Positions 7,595 to 16,406 are shown, counted from the first letter of the stretch. The stretch is 33,793 nt of DNA from JACQKD01 sp964614265 (GCA_964614265.1 CAZTKT010000004.1:1-33793); one strand, 5' to 3'. Notes: generated by a model not told the origin, from the letters alone. Made by a program: numbers and translations.

Positions 7595-8710
7595 ATGAGA
7601 CACACTGTTGACCGTACCTTACTGAGCATCGTCTTACTACTTGTGGTAGGAGGCTTTTTTGTGTTTGCGTCAGCATCACTTGGGTTACTCGCACGAGGAG
7701 GCGCCCAATTTTCTTCCGTTGCGTTTGGTCAGATCATATACGGTATCTGTGGAGGTAGTGTTGCGCTCTTTATCACCAGTGGATTACACTACCGATTTTG
7801 GAGAAAATACGCGTTTTACATTTTTTTACTCACCATTGGGCTCACCTTGCTCGTCTTTATGCCACATATTGGTGTATCCCTCAACGGCGCTCGCCGATGG
7901 ATACATCTTGGTAGGTTCTCATTCCAACCATCAGAACTCTTAAAAATCGGCTACGTGATCTACCTCTCTACGTGGCTCTCTGGAATGAAAACGCACATTC
8001 GTTCTTTTACTCGAGGCACACTCCCATTTTTTTGCATCATTGCGCTTACTGGCAGTATCATGCTCATCCAGCCGGATACCGATACCTTCGTCATACTCGT
8101 TCTTGCTGGAGTAGCAATGTTCCTCACTACTGGCGGACGCTGGCGTGATGTCCTCGGCCTTTCACTCGCTGGTATCGTCTTACTTGCGGTGTTGGCATTT
8201 ACTCGTCCATATATCATGAATCGCCTCACATCATTTTTCAATCGAGATACCGATCCACAAGGAAAGAGTTACCAAGTCACGCAATCACTTATTGCAATTG
8301 GTTCTGGCGGAATTACCGGCAGAGGATTTGGGCAAAGTATTCAAAAATTTGAACACCTCCCTGAGCCCATCAGTGACTCTATCTTTGCTGTATATAGTGA
8401 AGAGTTTGGCTTTATCGGTAGTACGTTTTTGGTTCTCATGTTCTCATTTTTTGCATTTCGTGGATACAAAATTGCAACAGAAGCGCCCGATCTCTTTGGT
8501 ATGCTCCTCGTGGTCGGGTTTATTACCCTCGTTGTGACCCAAGCGTATCTCAATATCGCAGCAATGGTGGCGCTCGCACCACTCTCGGGCATACCATTAC
8601 CATTTATTAGTCAGGGAGGAACCGCACTACTGACAATCCTTGCGTCCGTCGGTATTATCCTCAATGTGTCAAAGTATCGAAAAAAGAAGGTCGCAGTAGT
8701 GATACCATAG
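7595..8710 (+). CDS. ftsW: SEDS peptidoglycan glycosyltransferase FtsW
   Basis: This SEDS-family polymerase makes glycan strands from lipid II. It has about ten membrane helices and the family signatures NGARRWIHLGRFSFQPSELLK (about 97-117), the large loop with HLPEPISDSIFA carrying the catalytic aspartate D261, and SGIPLPFISQGGTALL near the C-terminus. Length (371) is normal. The gene position between mraY and murG favours FtsW over RodA, though sequence alone does not separate the two firmly. It starts 1 base after the mraY stop and lies 16 bases before murG. The cognate class B PBP is not in this window. Confidence 0.9.
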   Translation: MRHTVDRTLLSIVLLLVVGGFFVFASASLGLLARGGAQFSSVAFGQIIYGICGGSVALFITSGLHYRFWRKYAFYIFLLTIGLTLLVFMPHIGVSLNGARRWIHLGRFSFQPSELLKIGYVIYLSTWLSGMKTHIRSFTRGTLPFFCIIALTGSIMLIQPDTDTFVILVLAGVAMFLTTGGRWRDVLGLSLAGIVLLAVLAFTRPYIMNRLTSFFNRDTDPQGKSYQVTQSLIAIGSGGITGRGFGQSIQKFEHLPEPISDSIFAVYSEEFGFIGSTFLVLMFSFFAFRGYKIATEAPDLFGMLLVVGFITLVVTQAYLNIAAMVALAPLSGIPLPFISQGGTALLTILASVGIILNVSKYRKKKVAVVIP

Positions 8711-8726
8711 TAACAGGCAACTCTTT

Positions 8727-9869
8727 ATGCGCATTGTATTAACAGGAAGCGGAACGGGTGGACATTTCTACCCACTCATTGCTATTGTCGAAGCCCTCAA
8801 TGCTTCTACAAAAGAACAACAGGCTGTGGCGCCTGAACTCTATCTCCTTGGACCAAATCCATATGATCGAGATCTCCTTCTCCAACAGCATATCAACTAT
8901 ATTCATATTCCCGCAGGAAAGATGCGCCGGTATTTTTCTCTAAAAAACGGCACTGACTTTATCGCTACAATCGTCGGAATTTTTGTCGCCATCTGGAAAT
9001 TATATGTACTCTATCCTGATGTGGTGATGAGCAAAGGAAGCTATACAAGTGTACCGGTAGTCATTGCCGCAATATTCCTCCGTATCCCAATCATCCTCCA
9101 CGAATCAGATGTGCGACCTGGGCGTGCTAATAAACTCGTTGCACGATTTGCACATATCATTACAACTTCCTACGAAGATAGTGCCCCATACTTTCCCACA
9201 GGAAAAACACCAGAAAAACTCGTCCGCACCGGTATACCAATACGGAGTCATCTACTCAACCGAGCACCCGCCGACCCGTATACACACCTCGGCATCAGTG
9301 CAGATCGACCACTCATCCTCATTCTTGGTGGCTCACAGGGCGCTGAACGCATCAATGACCTTATTGTAACATCGCTTGATACACTCTTGGGGACCTATAC
9401 CGTTATTCACCAAACAGGATCTGCTAACGTACAAGTGGTGTCTGAGACCGCCCGCGCCGTACTCAAACATGCTGAATATATTGACCACTATCATGTGCGC
9501 GGATTTCTCGATGTCGATACGCTCAGTGCCGCACTCACCGCAGCAACACTCGTTGTCTCACGTGCCGGAAGTGGCTCCATCTATGAAATAGCGCTCTATG
9601 GAAAGGCGTCAATCCTCATACCTATTCCTGAAGAAATTAGCCATGATCAACGTCTCAATGCATACACGTACGCACGTACCGGTGCGGCAGTCGTCATTGA
9701 AGAGAGAAATCTCACCACCCACTTGCTTACCAACGAAATCAATCGTATTATAGGCGACCACGCACAAAGAGAACGTATGGAAGCGTCCGCACGTGCGTTT
9801 GCACCAACAGACGCTGCTCAGAGAATTGCCCAACTATTGCTTGATATTTGCGTTACACATGAATACTAA
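8727..9869 (+). CDS. murG: MurG GlcNAc transferase (lipid II synthase)
   Basis: MurG adds GlcNAc from UDP-GlcNAc to lipid I on the cytosolic membrane face (GT28 family, GT-B fold). The N-terminal glycine-rich loop is GSGTGGHFYPL (residues 7-17), the second domain starts with ILGGSQGAERIN, and the donor-binding segment is VVSRAGSGSIYE followed by PIPEEISHDQRLNA. The 380-residue length is normal. A moderately hydrophobic stretch near residues 73-90 (FIATIVGIFVAIWKLYVLY) fits the membrane-association patch. gltX overlaps the last 11 bases. Confidence 0.95.
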   Translation: MRIVLTGSGTGGHFYPLIAIVEALNASTKEQQAVAPELYLLGPNPYDRDLLLQQHINYIHIPAGKMRRYFSLKNGTDFIATIVGIFVAIWKLYVLYPDVVMSKGSYTSVPVVIAAIFLRIPIILHESDVRPGRANKLVARFAHIITTSYEDSAPYFPTGKTPEKLVRTGIPIRSHLLNRAPADPYTHLGISADRPLILILGGSQGAERINDLIVTSLDTLLGTYTVIHQTGSANVQVVSETARAVLKHAEYIDHYHVRGFLDVDTLSAALTAATLVVSRAGSGSIYEIALYGKASILIPIPEEISHDQRLNAYTYARTGAAVVIEERNLTTHLLTNEINRIIGDHAQRERMEASARAFAPTDAAQRIAQLLLDICVTHEY

Positions 9870-11226
9870 TACACACGCTTCGGTTGTCACTCGGATGCCA
9901 CCAAGTCCTACCGGCTACGTACATATCGGCAATGTCCGTACGCTCTTGTTTACGTACCTATTCGCAAAAAAAAATGGTGGGAAGATTATTTTCCGATCTG
10001 AAGATACTGATAGGTTGCGTAGTAAACGTGAATATGAAGATGTGAATAGCGCTGATCTGAAGTGGCTTGGACTCTCGTGGGATGAATTTTACCGCCAGTC
10101 AGAACGCACCGATATCTATCATGCACATCTACAGACACTCATCACATCTCATACCGCCTATGTGTCAAAAGAAGACAGCAAGCAAAATCCCGGAGAAATC
10201 GTTGAGGTAGTACGTCTAAAAAATCCAGGTAAGAAGATTACCTTTGTTGATGAGATTCGTGGAGAAATCACCTTTGATACCACCGAGCTCGGCGATATCG
10301 TCATCGCCCGTTCTATGACTGATCCAGTGTATCACTTTGCCGCTGTCGTCGATGACTTTGAGATGGGTGTCACCCACGTTATTCGAGGAGAGGAGCACAT
10401 CTCAAACACCCCACGCCAAATCCTGATCCAAGAAGCCATCGGTGCCCCTCGACCACTGTATGCACATCTCCCACTTATTCTTGCGCCTGACCACTCGAAA
10501 CTCTCAAAACGCCACGGCGCAATACCACTCCATGAGTATCGCGCACAAGGCTTCCTCAAAGGAGCACTCATCAACTATCTCGCACTCTTGGGATGGAGCC
10601 CAAGAACTGACCGAGAACTATTCACACTTCCTGAGCTCATTGAGCATTTTGATTTTGACGGTTTCCAAAAAAGTGCCGCGATCTTTAATATTGAAAAGCT
10701 CACGTGGTTTAACCGAGAACACCTCAAGAAACTCCCTGACGCTGACTTTAGAGCACTCGCACTCCCATACCTTCCAGAAAAAATAACGACACTACTTGAG
10801 GAGGAAGTGTATATGCAACGCTTTGAGCGATTACTCCCCATCATACGCGAACGCACCAGCATCCTCTCCGATATTACTAAGGACGCAGAGGCGGGGGAGT
10901 ACGATGTAGCATTTTTTACCCCCCACCCATCTCGAGACATACTGATGTGGAAGGCAGATACCGCGCCGAGCGATGGAGCGCGACGTCTCCAGTGCGTCCT
11001 TGAACTCATCGCAACACTCCCTGAACAACCAACAATTGCTGAAGCAAAAGAAGCCATCTGGCCCTACGCAGAACAAGAGGGGAGAGGGGAGGTGCTCTGG
11101 CCACTACGGGTCGCCCTTTCTGGAAGAGAAAAGTCCCCTGATCCATTCACCCTTATGCACATACTTGGCACCGCCGAAACCTTTCGACGCGTCAAAAATG
11201 CCTATGCTATACTTTCGGGTACATGA
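9859..11226 (+). CDS. gltX: Glutamyl-tRNA synthetase
   Basis: This class I enzyme charges tRNA-Glu. The HIGH motif is VHIG (21-24) after MPPSPTGY, and the KMSKS loop is KLSKR (214-218). At 455 residues it has the usual bacterial GluRS size with a C-terminal anticodon-binding domain. The frame is open upstream to 9793, but the family start lies just before the TRMPPSPTG segment, so ATG 9859 inside the murG end is chosen. Its TGA stop overlaps the next ATG (ATGA at 11223-11226), and a promoter for that next gene lies inside its last codons. Confidence 0.95.
   Translation: MNTNTHASVVTRMPPSPTGYVHIGNVRTLLFTYLFAKKNGGKIIFRSEDTDRLRSKREYEDVNSADLKWLGLSWDEFYRQSERTDIYHAHLQTLITSHTAYVSKEDSKQNPGEIVEVVRLKNPGKKITFVDEIRGEITFDTTELGDIVIARSMTDPVYHFAAVVDDFEMGVTHVIRGEEHISNTPRQILIQEAIGAPRPLYAHLPLILAPDHSKLSKRHGAIPLHEYRAQGFLKGALINYLALLGWSPRTDRELFTLPELIEHFDFDGFQKSAAIFNIEKLTWFNREHLKKLPDADFRALALPYLPEKITTLLEEEVYMQRFERLLPIIRERTSILSDITKDAEAGEYDVAFFTPHPSRDILMWKADTAPSDGARRLQCVLELIATLPEQPTIAEAKEAIWPYAEQEGRGEVLWPLRVALSGREKSPDPFTLMHILGTAETFRRVKNAYAILSGT
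11205..11213 (+). promoter_or_regulatory. Extended -10 promoter of the M23 peptidase, inside the gltX 3' end
   Basis: TGC plus TATACT (11208-11213) ends 9 bases before ATG 11223. The same nine bases (TGCTATACT) recur at 22893-22901 with the same 9-base spacing. Implies independent, near-leaderless expression in addition to read-through from the wall operon. Confidence 0.6.
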
Positions 11227-12587
11227 ACCGCATCCCATCTGGGTATAGCAAAATCACTCTTGTTCTTTTGGGGGTAGGCATGCTCTGCATAAGCGGTTTC
11301 TATCTTCCCCAACAATCCGCCCGAGCACAAACCCCCGCACCAGATAGCGTATCAACCGAAGTTGAAAAAATAAAAAAACAAATTGCTGACCGAAACAACC
11401 GTCTCAAAGCAATCGAAAAAGAAATTGCACAGTACCAAGGAGAACTTCAGAAAGTGGGAAGTGAGAAAACCACACTTCAAACAGCCATCCAGCAACTCGA
11501 ACTTGAGCGCAAAAAAGTCCAGAGCGATGTAAGTTACACGCAAAATAAAATTGGTGCTACCGATCTAGAAATCCAAAAACTTGACTTAGAGATACAGAAC
11601 ACCGAATCACATATTACACTCAACCGTGCCGCCATTGCGGAAATGATTCGTCGACTCAATGAAGTCGACCATACATCTTTTATCGAAACGCTCCTCACAA
11701 CCAAAAATATGTCAGAACTCTGGTCTGCGGTTGACACACTCGCGCAACTTCGTGATGCCATGAGCACAAAAGTACAAGATCTCGGTGAATTACACACCGT
11801 ACTCACGGAGAAGGTTGGAGAACATCAGGATAAGCGAAGCAGTCTTGTGGCATTAAAAGACCAATTTACTGGACAACAAAAAGTACTAGAAGTCAATAAA
11901 ATAGAGAAAAATCAACTCCTCACTCAAACAAAAAGCAAGGAAGCAAACTACCAGGCACTCCTCACACAAAAAAAAGCCGCAAAAGAACAATTTGAACGTG
12001 AACTCAGCGAACTTGAAACCAAGTTGCAATTCACCCTTGATCCAAAAACTATTCCCGCAAATGCCTCTGGAGTACTCGCATGGCCGGTGACACCGGTGGT
12101 CCTTACACAACGATTTGGGAATACCGCCTTTGCACAATCTGGTGCCTATGGTGGCCAAGGTCACAATGGTATCGACTTCGGTATACCAACCGGTACCACT
12201 ATCAAAGCAGCCCTGAGTGGATCTATTACTGGGGTTGGCAATACGGACGTTGGCGGATGTTCTTCATATGGCAAATGGGCGCTCGTTCGACATGACAACG
12301 GACTTTCAACACTCTATGCACATCTTTCTGTCATACAGGTCAGTGTAGGGCAACGTGTTGCCACCGGCGAGACCATCGGATTTTCAGGAAGCACTGGGTA
12401 TGCGACCGGACCTCATTTGCATTTTTCTGTTTTTGCGTCCGCCGGCGTAAGTATAAAAAACCTGGGGGAGTGGTATCGCCAAAATGGCCGAGCACCGACA
12501 ACCGCTTGCGCGCTTGCAGGTGTGTCAATTCCTGTCGCTGCATTCTCTGCGTATCTTGATCCAACGCAGTATCTCCCCGGAAGGTAA
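11223..12587 (+). CDS. Secreted coiled-coil M23 peptidase (EnvC/PcsB-like murein hydrolase)
   Basis: A signal peptide or anchor (about 1-36, ending near SARAQ) is followed by a long heptad-rich coiled coil (about 42-280, rich in Lys, Glu and Gln) and a C-terminal M23 domain. Zinc-ligand motifs are visible: HNGIDFG for HxxxD and HLHF for HxH. This layout (coiled coil plus LytM domain) is shared with EnvC, NlpD-type and PcsB proteins that cut septal peptidoglycan or activate amidases. Because the metal ligands appear intact, it may be catalytic itself. Its place at the end of the wall block supports a division or daughter-cell separation role. It overlaps gltX by 4 bases. Confidence 0.88.
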   Translation: MNRIPSGYSKITLVLLGVGMLCISGFYLPQQSARAQTPAPDSVSTEVEKIKKQIADRNNRLKAIEKEIAQYQGELQKVGSEKTTLQTAIQQLELERKKVQSDVSYTQNKIGATDLEIQKLDLEIQNTESHITLNRAAIAEMIRRLNEVDHTSFIETLLTTKNMSELWSAVDTLAQLRDAMSTKVQDLGELHTVLTEKVGEHQDKRSSLVALKDQFTGQQKVLEVNKIEKNQLLTQTKSKEANYQALLTQKKAAKEQFERELSELETKLQFTLDPKTIPANASGVLAWPVTPVVLTQRFGNTAFAQSGAYGGQGHNGIDFGIPTGTTIKAALSGSITGVGNTDVGGCSSYGKWALVRHDNGLSTLYAHLSVIQVSVGQRVATGETIGFSGSTGYATGPHLHFSVFASAGVSIKNLGEWYRQNGRAPTTACALAGVSIPVAAFSAYLDPTQYLPGR

Positions 12588-12913
12588 GAAGCCATAGCGC
12601 TATGGTGGTACTCAATATGTATGTCGCAAAAGATATATTGTGCGACAACCAGAAAGTTATCCACAGGTAGCCCCCCACCTCATCACAAACCCCCTCCCTG
12701 TCAATAGCAACACAAATACATCTCCAATAATTGCATCGAGTAGTTCATCACACAATCCGAGCACAACACATCATCCCAACTTCATACTGCCACCCCTGCA
12801 ACCCACATATATTTTTTATGAGCAGAGTAGGGGTGTTATCTCAAGAGAAAGATACAGAATGCCTCTCCCCTTCTCCTCTTTGCACATGCGGTATCCAAAA
12901 GCTTTTTCAAGAC
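12588..12913. other. Intergenic region without a supported gene
   Basis: It contains a 14-base palindrome CCATAGCGCTATGG (12592-12605) just after the M23 stop, a small inverted repeat GTCGCA/TGCGAC (12623-12646, 12-base loop), and one exact DnaA-box 9-mer TTATCCACA at 12657-12665. The rest is C-rich on the plus strand with no convincing start, promoter or RNA gene. Open frames across it lack family features and are not annotated. Confidence 0.5.
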
Positions 12914-12961
12914 CACAAAAATAACACACACCGCCATATGGCGGTGTGTGTTATTTTTGTG
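12914..12961. terminator. Bidirectional intrinsic terminator (48-base perfect palindrome)
   Basis: Two exactly complementary 24-base arms meet at CATATG (centre 12937/12938). The outer arms are A-rich on one side and T-rich on the other, so transcripts from either strand end in a GC-containing hairpin followed by a U tract. It lies between the convergent M23 peptidase and lytic-transglycosylase-like genes, where a shared terminator is expected. Confidence 0.85.
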
Positions 12962-13019
12962 TGCTTCCTTTATCACACAAACCAATCCGATATTGTAAGT
13001 AACTTAGTTTCGAGAAATA

Positions 13020-13427
13020 TTAGAGCTTGGCGAGTGTGTGATTCCAACATCCTGCTGATGCATTCCATGGTGTGGTCCCTTCTGTTTCATAGAGGAGACG
13101 TGCGTACACCATGTTGTCGTGGAGATCCCGTAGATCAAGACCGAGCTTCACTGCCCGCACACTGTGATATCGGGTATTGATTTGCATCACCCCAGTATCT
13201 GCAGGATCTTTCTCCCCATGGAGAACTGAACCATCAGCAAGCATGTGTCGAAACCTCGACTCACACCGTGCAATTGAAACCAAGACGGGAATATCTTTAA
13301 AATATTCACGTACGGCCATTTCGGTTGCACTTGCCTCGCTCGTCGTCAGGGCATCGTTCCGATTTTCTTTCATTTCGATGTGCCCATAGCCAGTCTCCGG
13401 AACCGATGCCATGGAAGAGACTGTCAT
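13020..13427 (-). CDS. Lytic-transglycosylase-like (SLT/lysozyme fold) exported protein
   Basis: Residues about 45-130 resemble soluble lytic transglycosylases: VLVSIARCESRFRH contains the likely catalytic glutamate and GVMQINTRYH matches the GxMQI(N) motif, followed by NMVYARLLYE and a Trp-rich end. Predicted role: cleavage of peptidoglycan glycan strands outside the cell. The first standard start is ATG at 13427, but the same frame is open to 13466 and encodes WLILGTVVAVV just before it, which looks like the hydrophobic core of a signal peptide. The true start may therefore be a non-standard codon such as ATT at 13454, or the start has been damaged. A strong promoter and a hairpin with a T tract lie upstream. 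No neighbour shares its transcript. Confidence 0.75.
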   Translation of the reverse strand: MTVSSMASVPETGYGHIEMKENRNDALTTSEASATEMAVREYFKDIPVLVSIARCESRFRHMLADGSVLHGEKDPADTGVMQINTRYHSVRAVKLGLDLRDLHDNMVYARLLYETEGTTPWNASAGCWNHTLAKL

Positions 13428-13474
13428 AACTACTGCGACTACTGTGCCTAAAATAAGCCAATGGTCTTATCTAA

Positions 13475-13498
13475 CAAAAAATCGGCTACTAACCGATT
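13475..13498 (-). terminator. Attenuator-like hairpin with U tract in the leader of the transglycosylase-like gene
   Basis: On the minus strand AATCGG (13493-13498) pairs with CCGATT (13480-13485) across a 7-base loop and runs into six T residues. It starts almost at the predicted transcription start of the promoter at 13507 and ends about 20 bases before the possible upstream start of the gene, so it could end most transcripts early. Confidence 0.55.
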
Positions 13499-13506
13499 AC
13501 CCTTTG

Positions 13507-13515
13507 ATTATAGCA
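13507..13515 (-). promoter_or_regulatory. Consensus extended -10 promoter (TGCTATAAT)
   Basis: Minus-strand TGC plus a perfect TATAAT (13507-13512). Unlike most promoters in the window it is followed by a leader of about 45-75 bases rather than directly by a start codon. Confidence 0.6.
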
Positions 13516-13742
13516 TACTAATAGATATTGTCAATACTACACGATGGTCAAGACTATGTGTCAACGCATATAAAAAAGGTTCTGTTGAGCCGTTTAAATT
13601 CCCTTTCCCTTGCCTCCCCACCCCCCTTTCTGGTGCAGTATGTTGTTCCCTTGCGAGGTGGTTTCTGGTACTTTGTTCATAAAACCAGATCTGCACACAC
13701 CACTTCCCTTCCCATGGGTAGGTTTGTAGGAACACCCGTCCT

Positions 13743-14582
13743 CTACACCTGCGAGATTTGTACCATAGCGCCGTAGAGACCACCGCTGTCCCCCAGAAGA
13801 GCATCTTTGATGGGAGGACATTGAAGACTCGGACTCAAGATACGTTTGGTATGCGCGGTGATATCTGAAAGCAGAATCCGGGGAGAACCCACGATCATAG
13901 AGCCTCCGAGAACAATCACGTCCGGCGACCAAAACGCAATGAGATTTTGTATACCATAAGCGAGATGTCCAGCAAGCTCAGCCCAAATCGGATCTTCTTG
14001 TGGAATGTCTCTTGGTTTTTTATGGAAACGTGCCTCAAGAGCAGTGCCCGATATTTGCTCTTCTAATGTCACGCCAATATCGCAAGTAGGACAGTCGATA
14101 TGTTCCACGGATATCACTTGATGTCCGGGCTCAAAGCCAACACTCTGTGCGTCAATCTTGCCATTCACTATACGCGTCCCCCCCACACCAGTACTCACGG
14201 TCAAATACGCTACGATAGGAAATCCCTTCCCTGCCCCCACGTGCGCCTCACCAAGCCCCGCGAGAGCGGCATCATTTTCAAGAAGAACGGGAACCCCAAG
14301 TCCGCGGGAAAGGTCACTGACCAGCGGTTGTTTTTGCCAATCAGTCAGTACCGAATCATAGGCAATACCCGACCGATCCGCGGTCAGGGGCCCTCGGATA
14401 CCACCGGCACAAGAGACGAGTGTCTCACTCCCCTGCAGTTTCTGTATTTCTGTAATGATGGCGCCAACACCGTCGCGGTATATAGATGATGTCGCCCACA
14501 CGATTGATTCATCAATGTGGACGAGATCACGAGTGATCGCGACTCGTGTCTTGGTACCGCCAATATCAAACAGTGCGTGCAT
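13743..14582 (-). CDS. ROK-family sugar kinase
   Basis: ROK proteins are ATP-dependent kinases for glucose, fructose or N-acetyl-hexosamines, or repressors when they carry an HTH; this one has none. The phosphate-1 loop DIGGTKT starts at D6, the catalytic aspartate is D104 in LENDA, and the ExGH sugar-binding motif is EPGH (151-154). The zinc-site cysteines are partly kept (C164, C167 in CPTC), while the third and fourth positions of the usual CxCGxxGCxE motif are altered. Length (279) is slightly short but complete. It starts 5 bases after the stop of the SIS isomerase, suggesting that a phosphorylated hexose or amino sugar passes between them. The substrate cannot be told from sequence. Confidence 0.85.
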   Translation of the reverse strand: MHALFDIGGTKTRVAITRDLVHIDESIVWATSSIYRDGVGAIITEIQKLQGSETLVSCAGGIRGPLTADRSGIAYDSVLTDWQKQPLVSDLSRGLGVPVLLENDAALAGLGEAHVGAGKGFPIVAYLTVSTGVGGTRIVNGKIDAQSVGFEPGHQVISVEHIDCPTCDIGVTLEEQISGTALEARFHKKPRDIPQEDPIWAELAGHLAYGIQNLIAFWSPDVIVLGGSMIVGSPRILLSDITAHTKRILSPSLQCPPIKDALLGDSGGLYGAMVQISQV

Positions 14583-14587
14583 ATGCG

Positions 14588-15520
14588 TTATTCGACGATA
14601 GGGTGAATGGTTTCTCCAAAGAGCGATGATGCGTCGGTAGCATATTGACCAATAGCATCAAAAAAATACGCGGGGTGCTGTGTCTGAATGTTTCCGATGA
14701 GATAGTAGCCGATCGCCATCATGGCCCCGTACCCGGCCCCAGCCGGCAATGGAATGTGTACCCGTGTTTCCGGTGTACCAAAGAGTGTATTCTCTTCACC
14801 AAAGCTGACAAAATATTCTGTCGGAGAAGAGACGACCGTTTTTGCATGACGTGCCTGTAGTGTAGTGAAGGCTCGTGCTGATATACGACCGCCAAAGAGT
14901 TCATCGAATTTGGTAAGCAACATATCTTTCATAGATATGTACTGGGGAGGAAGAATAAAGAAAAAGGAATCAAACTCTTTCAAAGTACGAGGAATCATCC
15001 CCGCGAGCGTGTCTGTGATAAAACTCAAAATTTTCTGCGGATCTTCGTGCGTTTTTGCCAACACCATACCCATGTATGTTGAGGTGTTGTAGGTATATGG
15101 CTCACGATTTTTTGGAAATATACACACTCGAGAGGCGTCAATAACAGCACACGCTGGTGCCTCCGGATTGTTTGTCAAAAGCCATGTATCTATTCCTTGA
15201 CGTTTGAGCTCTGTGGCAATAGGTATCGCGTCCTTCCCACCGGATGCTGAAATAAGCACTGCGGTTGGATGTTGATCTGTGTGACGCTCAAGTATCTGCA
15301 TATAGGTACTCTCATCGGCAAGCCACACATCTCTATCTTCAAAGAGGAGACGTCCGACGACACTCGCATTTCCACTTCCGCAGACGAGAAGCGAGCGAGC
15401 ATCAATCACCGGGAGTACCGGTGGTGGCGTCTCAACAAACAACTCAAGTGCCCCCAATACGGCAGTATCAAGTGTCGGAAGCGACTCTGCATCAAACTCT
15501 GCCAGCATTTCTCGATACAT
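14588..15520 (-). CDS. SIS-domain sugar-phosphate isomerase (bifunctional PGI/PMI-like)
   Basis: The protein has the double-SIS layout of phosphoglucose/phosphomannose isomerases: LLVCGSGNASVVGRLL (first sugar-phosphate loop), AVLISASGGKDAIPIATEL (Ser-rich phosphate site), and a C-terminal segment with a conserved His (ARHAKTV) and GEENTLF. From ATG 15520 it has 310 residues, close to the about 300 of archaeal PGI/PMI enzymes. The frame is open to ATGs at 15589 and 15601, which overlap the LOG gene; those extra residues are not family-like, so the downstream start is preferred, though uncertain. An AGGAGG (15545-15550, minus) lies 24 bases upstream, too far to be a standard ribosome site. It probably feeds hexose phosphates together with the ROK kinase. 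Confidence 0.78.
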   Translation of the reverse strand: MYREMLAEFDAESLPTLDTAVLGALELFVETPPPVLPVIDARSLLVCGSGNASVVGRLLFEDRDVWLADESTYMQILERHTDQHPTAVLISASGGKDAIPIATELKRQGIDTWLLTNNPEAPACAVIDASRVCIFPKNREPYTYNTSTYMGMVLAKTHEDPQKILSFITDTLAGMIPRTLKEFDSFFFILPPQYISMKDMLLTKFDELFGGRISARAFTTLQARHAKTVVSSPTEYFVSFGEENTLFGTPETRVHIPLPAGAGYGAMMAIGYYLIGNIQTQHPAYFFDAIGQYATDASSLFGETIHPIVE

Positions 15521-15548
15521 ACCACGTAGCGTTAACGGCCGTACCCTC

Positions 15549-16319
15549 CTAAAGCCGGGGGCGGTTCTTGATAATTGCGAGTGCTTCATCGACAGAATCA
15601 ACGAGATGATAGAGGCCCATCTCTGCCTCAGTAATTGTGTGATAACGATCTTTCAAGGTCTGATCAAACCACGCGAGGAGTGGCTTCCAGTATTCTGTCC
15701 CAATCAAAATAATTGGGACTTCTTTGATCTTCTTGGTCTGGACCAGTGTGATGATCTCAAAAAACTCATCCAGGGTCCCAAATCCTCCAGGAAAGAAGAT
15801 ATATACCTCTGACGCGAAGGCAAGCATGATTTTGCGTGTAAAGAAATAGTGAAACTCCTGCCCCGCCGTCGTGTATTCGTTCAGTTTCTGTGGTTTCTCG
15901 AGCCGGATATTGAGTCCGACCGAATCACCGCCAGCCTCTTTTGCACCTTTATTTGCGGCATTCATAACACCACTGGCGCCACCGGTAATCACCGCAAATC
16001 CCTCTTCTGCGAGCCTTCCTGCCAACTCTTCTGCTTGTGCATAGACGGTGTCCCCTGCCCCCGCACGAGCACTCCCAAAGATCGTCGCGGCGAGCGTATA
16101 GTTACGCAATAATTCAAACCCGGAGACCAGTTCCGCAATAATTTTAAAAATGCGCCAAGATTCTATTTCATCAGTAACCACAGGACAGAGTAACTCTGTT
16201 TCAATACGACTAGTACCAGTACGATGGACGAGTGTCTCTGCGGACAACTCCCCCACCATTGGATGAGCAACACTCAAAGGTGTCTTTTTTTGTGCTCCCG
16301 TTTTTTTTATACCAAACAT
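15549..16319 (-). CDS. LOG-family nucleoside monophosphate phosphoribohydrolase (TIGR00730)
   Basis: LOG proteins release a base from a nucleoside 5'-monophosphate such as cytokinin or AMP-type nucleotides. The signature PGGFGTLDE is at 177-185, and the nucleotide-binding stretch GGASGVMNAANKGAKEAGG at 113-131. The 256-residue length includes about 75 N-terminal residues before the Rossmann domain, longer than minimal LOG proteins but common in the TIGR00730 group. Older annotations call this family lysine decarboxylase, which is not supported. A TATACT element at 16362-16367 would give a leader of about 35 bases. The SIS gene begins close to its stop, so the three metabolic genes form one unit. 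Confidence 0.88.
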   Translation of the reverse strand: MFGIKKTGAQKKTPLSVAHPMVGELSAETLVHRTGTSRIETELLCPVVTDEIESWRIFKIIAELVSGFELLRNYTLAATIFGSARAGAGDTVYAQAEELAGRLAEEGFAVITGGASGVMNAANKGAKEAGGDSVGLNIRLEKPQKLNEYTTAGQEFHYFFTRKIMLAFASEVYIFFPGGFGTLDEFFEIITLVQTKKIKEVPIILIGTEYWKPLLAWFDQTLKDRYHTITEAEMGLYHLVDSVDEALAIIKNRPRL

Positions 16320-16406
16320 ACAAATATGATGATCAGTTATGTATAGAGTAAGAACATCTCTAGTATACGGGGTTTAATCAGAACCGTCGATACCACTCAC
16401 ACCACA

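Larger units (their letters stand above)
13428..13742. other. Intergenic region upstream of the transglycosylase-like gene
   Basis: The 13428-13515 part holds its leader, the terminator-like hairpin (13475-13498) and the promoter (13507-13515). The remaining 13516-13742, downstream of the ROK gene stop, shows no supported gene, tRNA or repeat. Open frames here are low-complexity and lack family features. Confidence 0.5.

Noticed and set aside
98..11226. Alternative genetic code (TGA as glycine), as in some CPR phyla
   Set aside because: trpS and gltX end at TGA exactly at expected family ends, and no gene needs TGA read-through.
12657..12665. Exact DnaA box TTATCCACA, and another (reverse) at 29810-29818, as a sign of a replication origin
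   Set aside because: Each is a single site, the two are 17 kb apart, and no box cluster, AT-rich unwinding region, dnaA or dnaN is nearby. Chance occurrence is not far from expectation.
12731..13180. 149-codon plus-strand open frame
   Set aside because: It runs through the terminator palindrome and antisense to the transglycosylase-like gene; composition is not protein-like and there is no promoter.
13508..13804. 98-codon minus-strand open frame downstream of the ROK gene
   Set aside because: It overlaps the ROK 3' end in another frame, runs through to the promoter of the next gene, and shows no domain or start signal.
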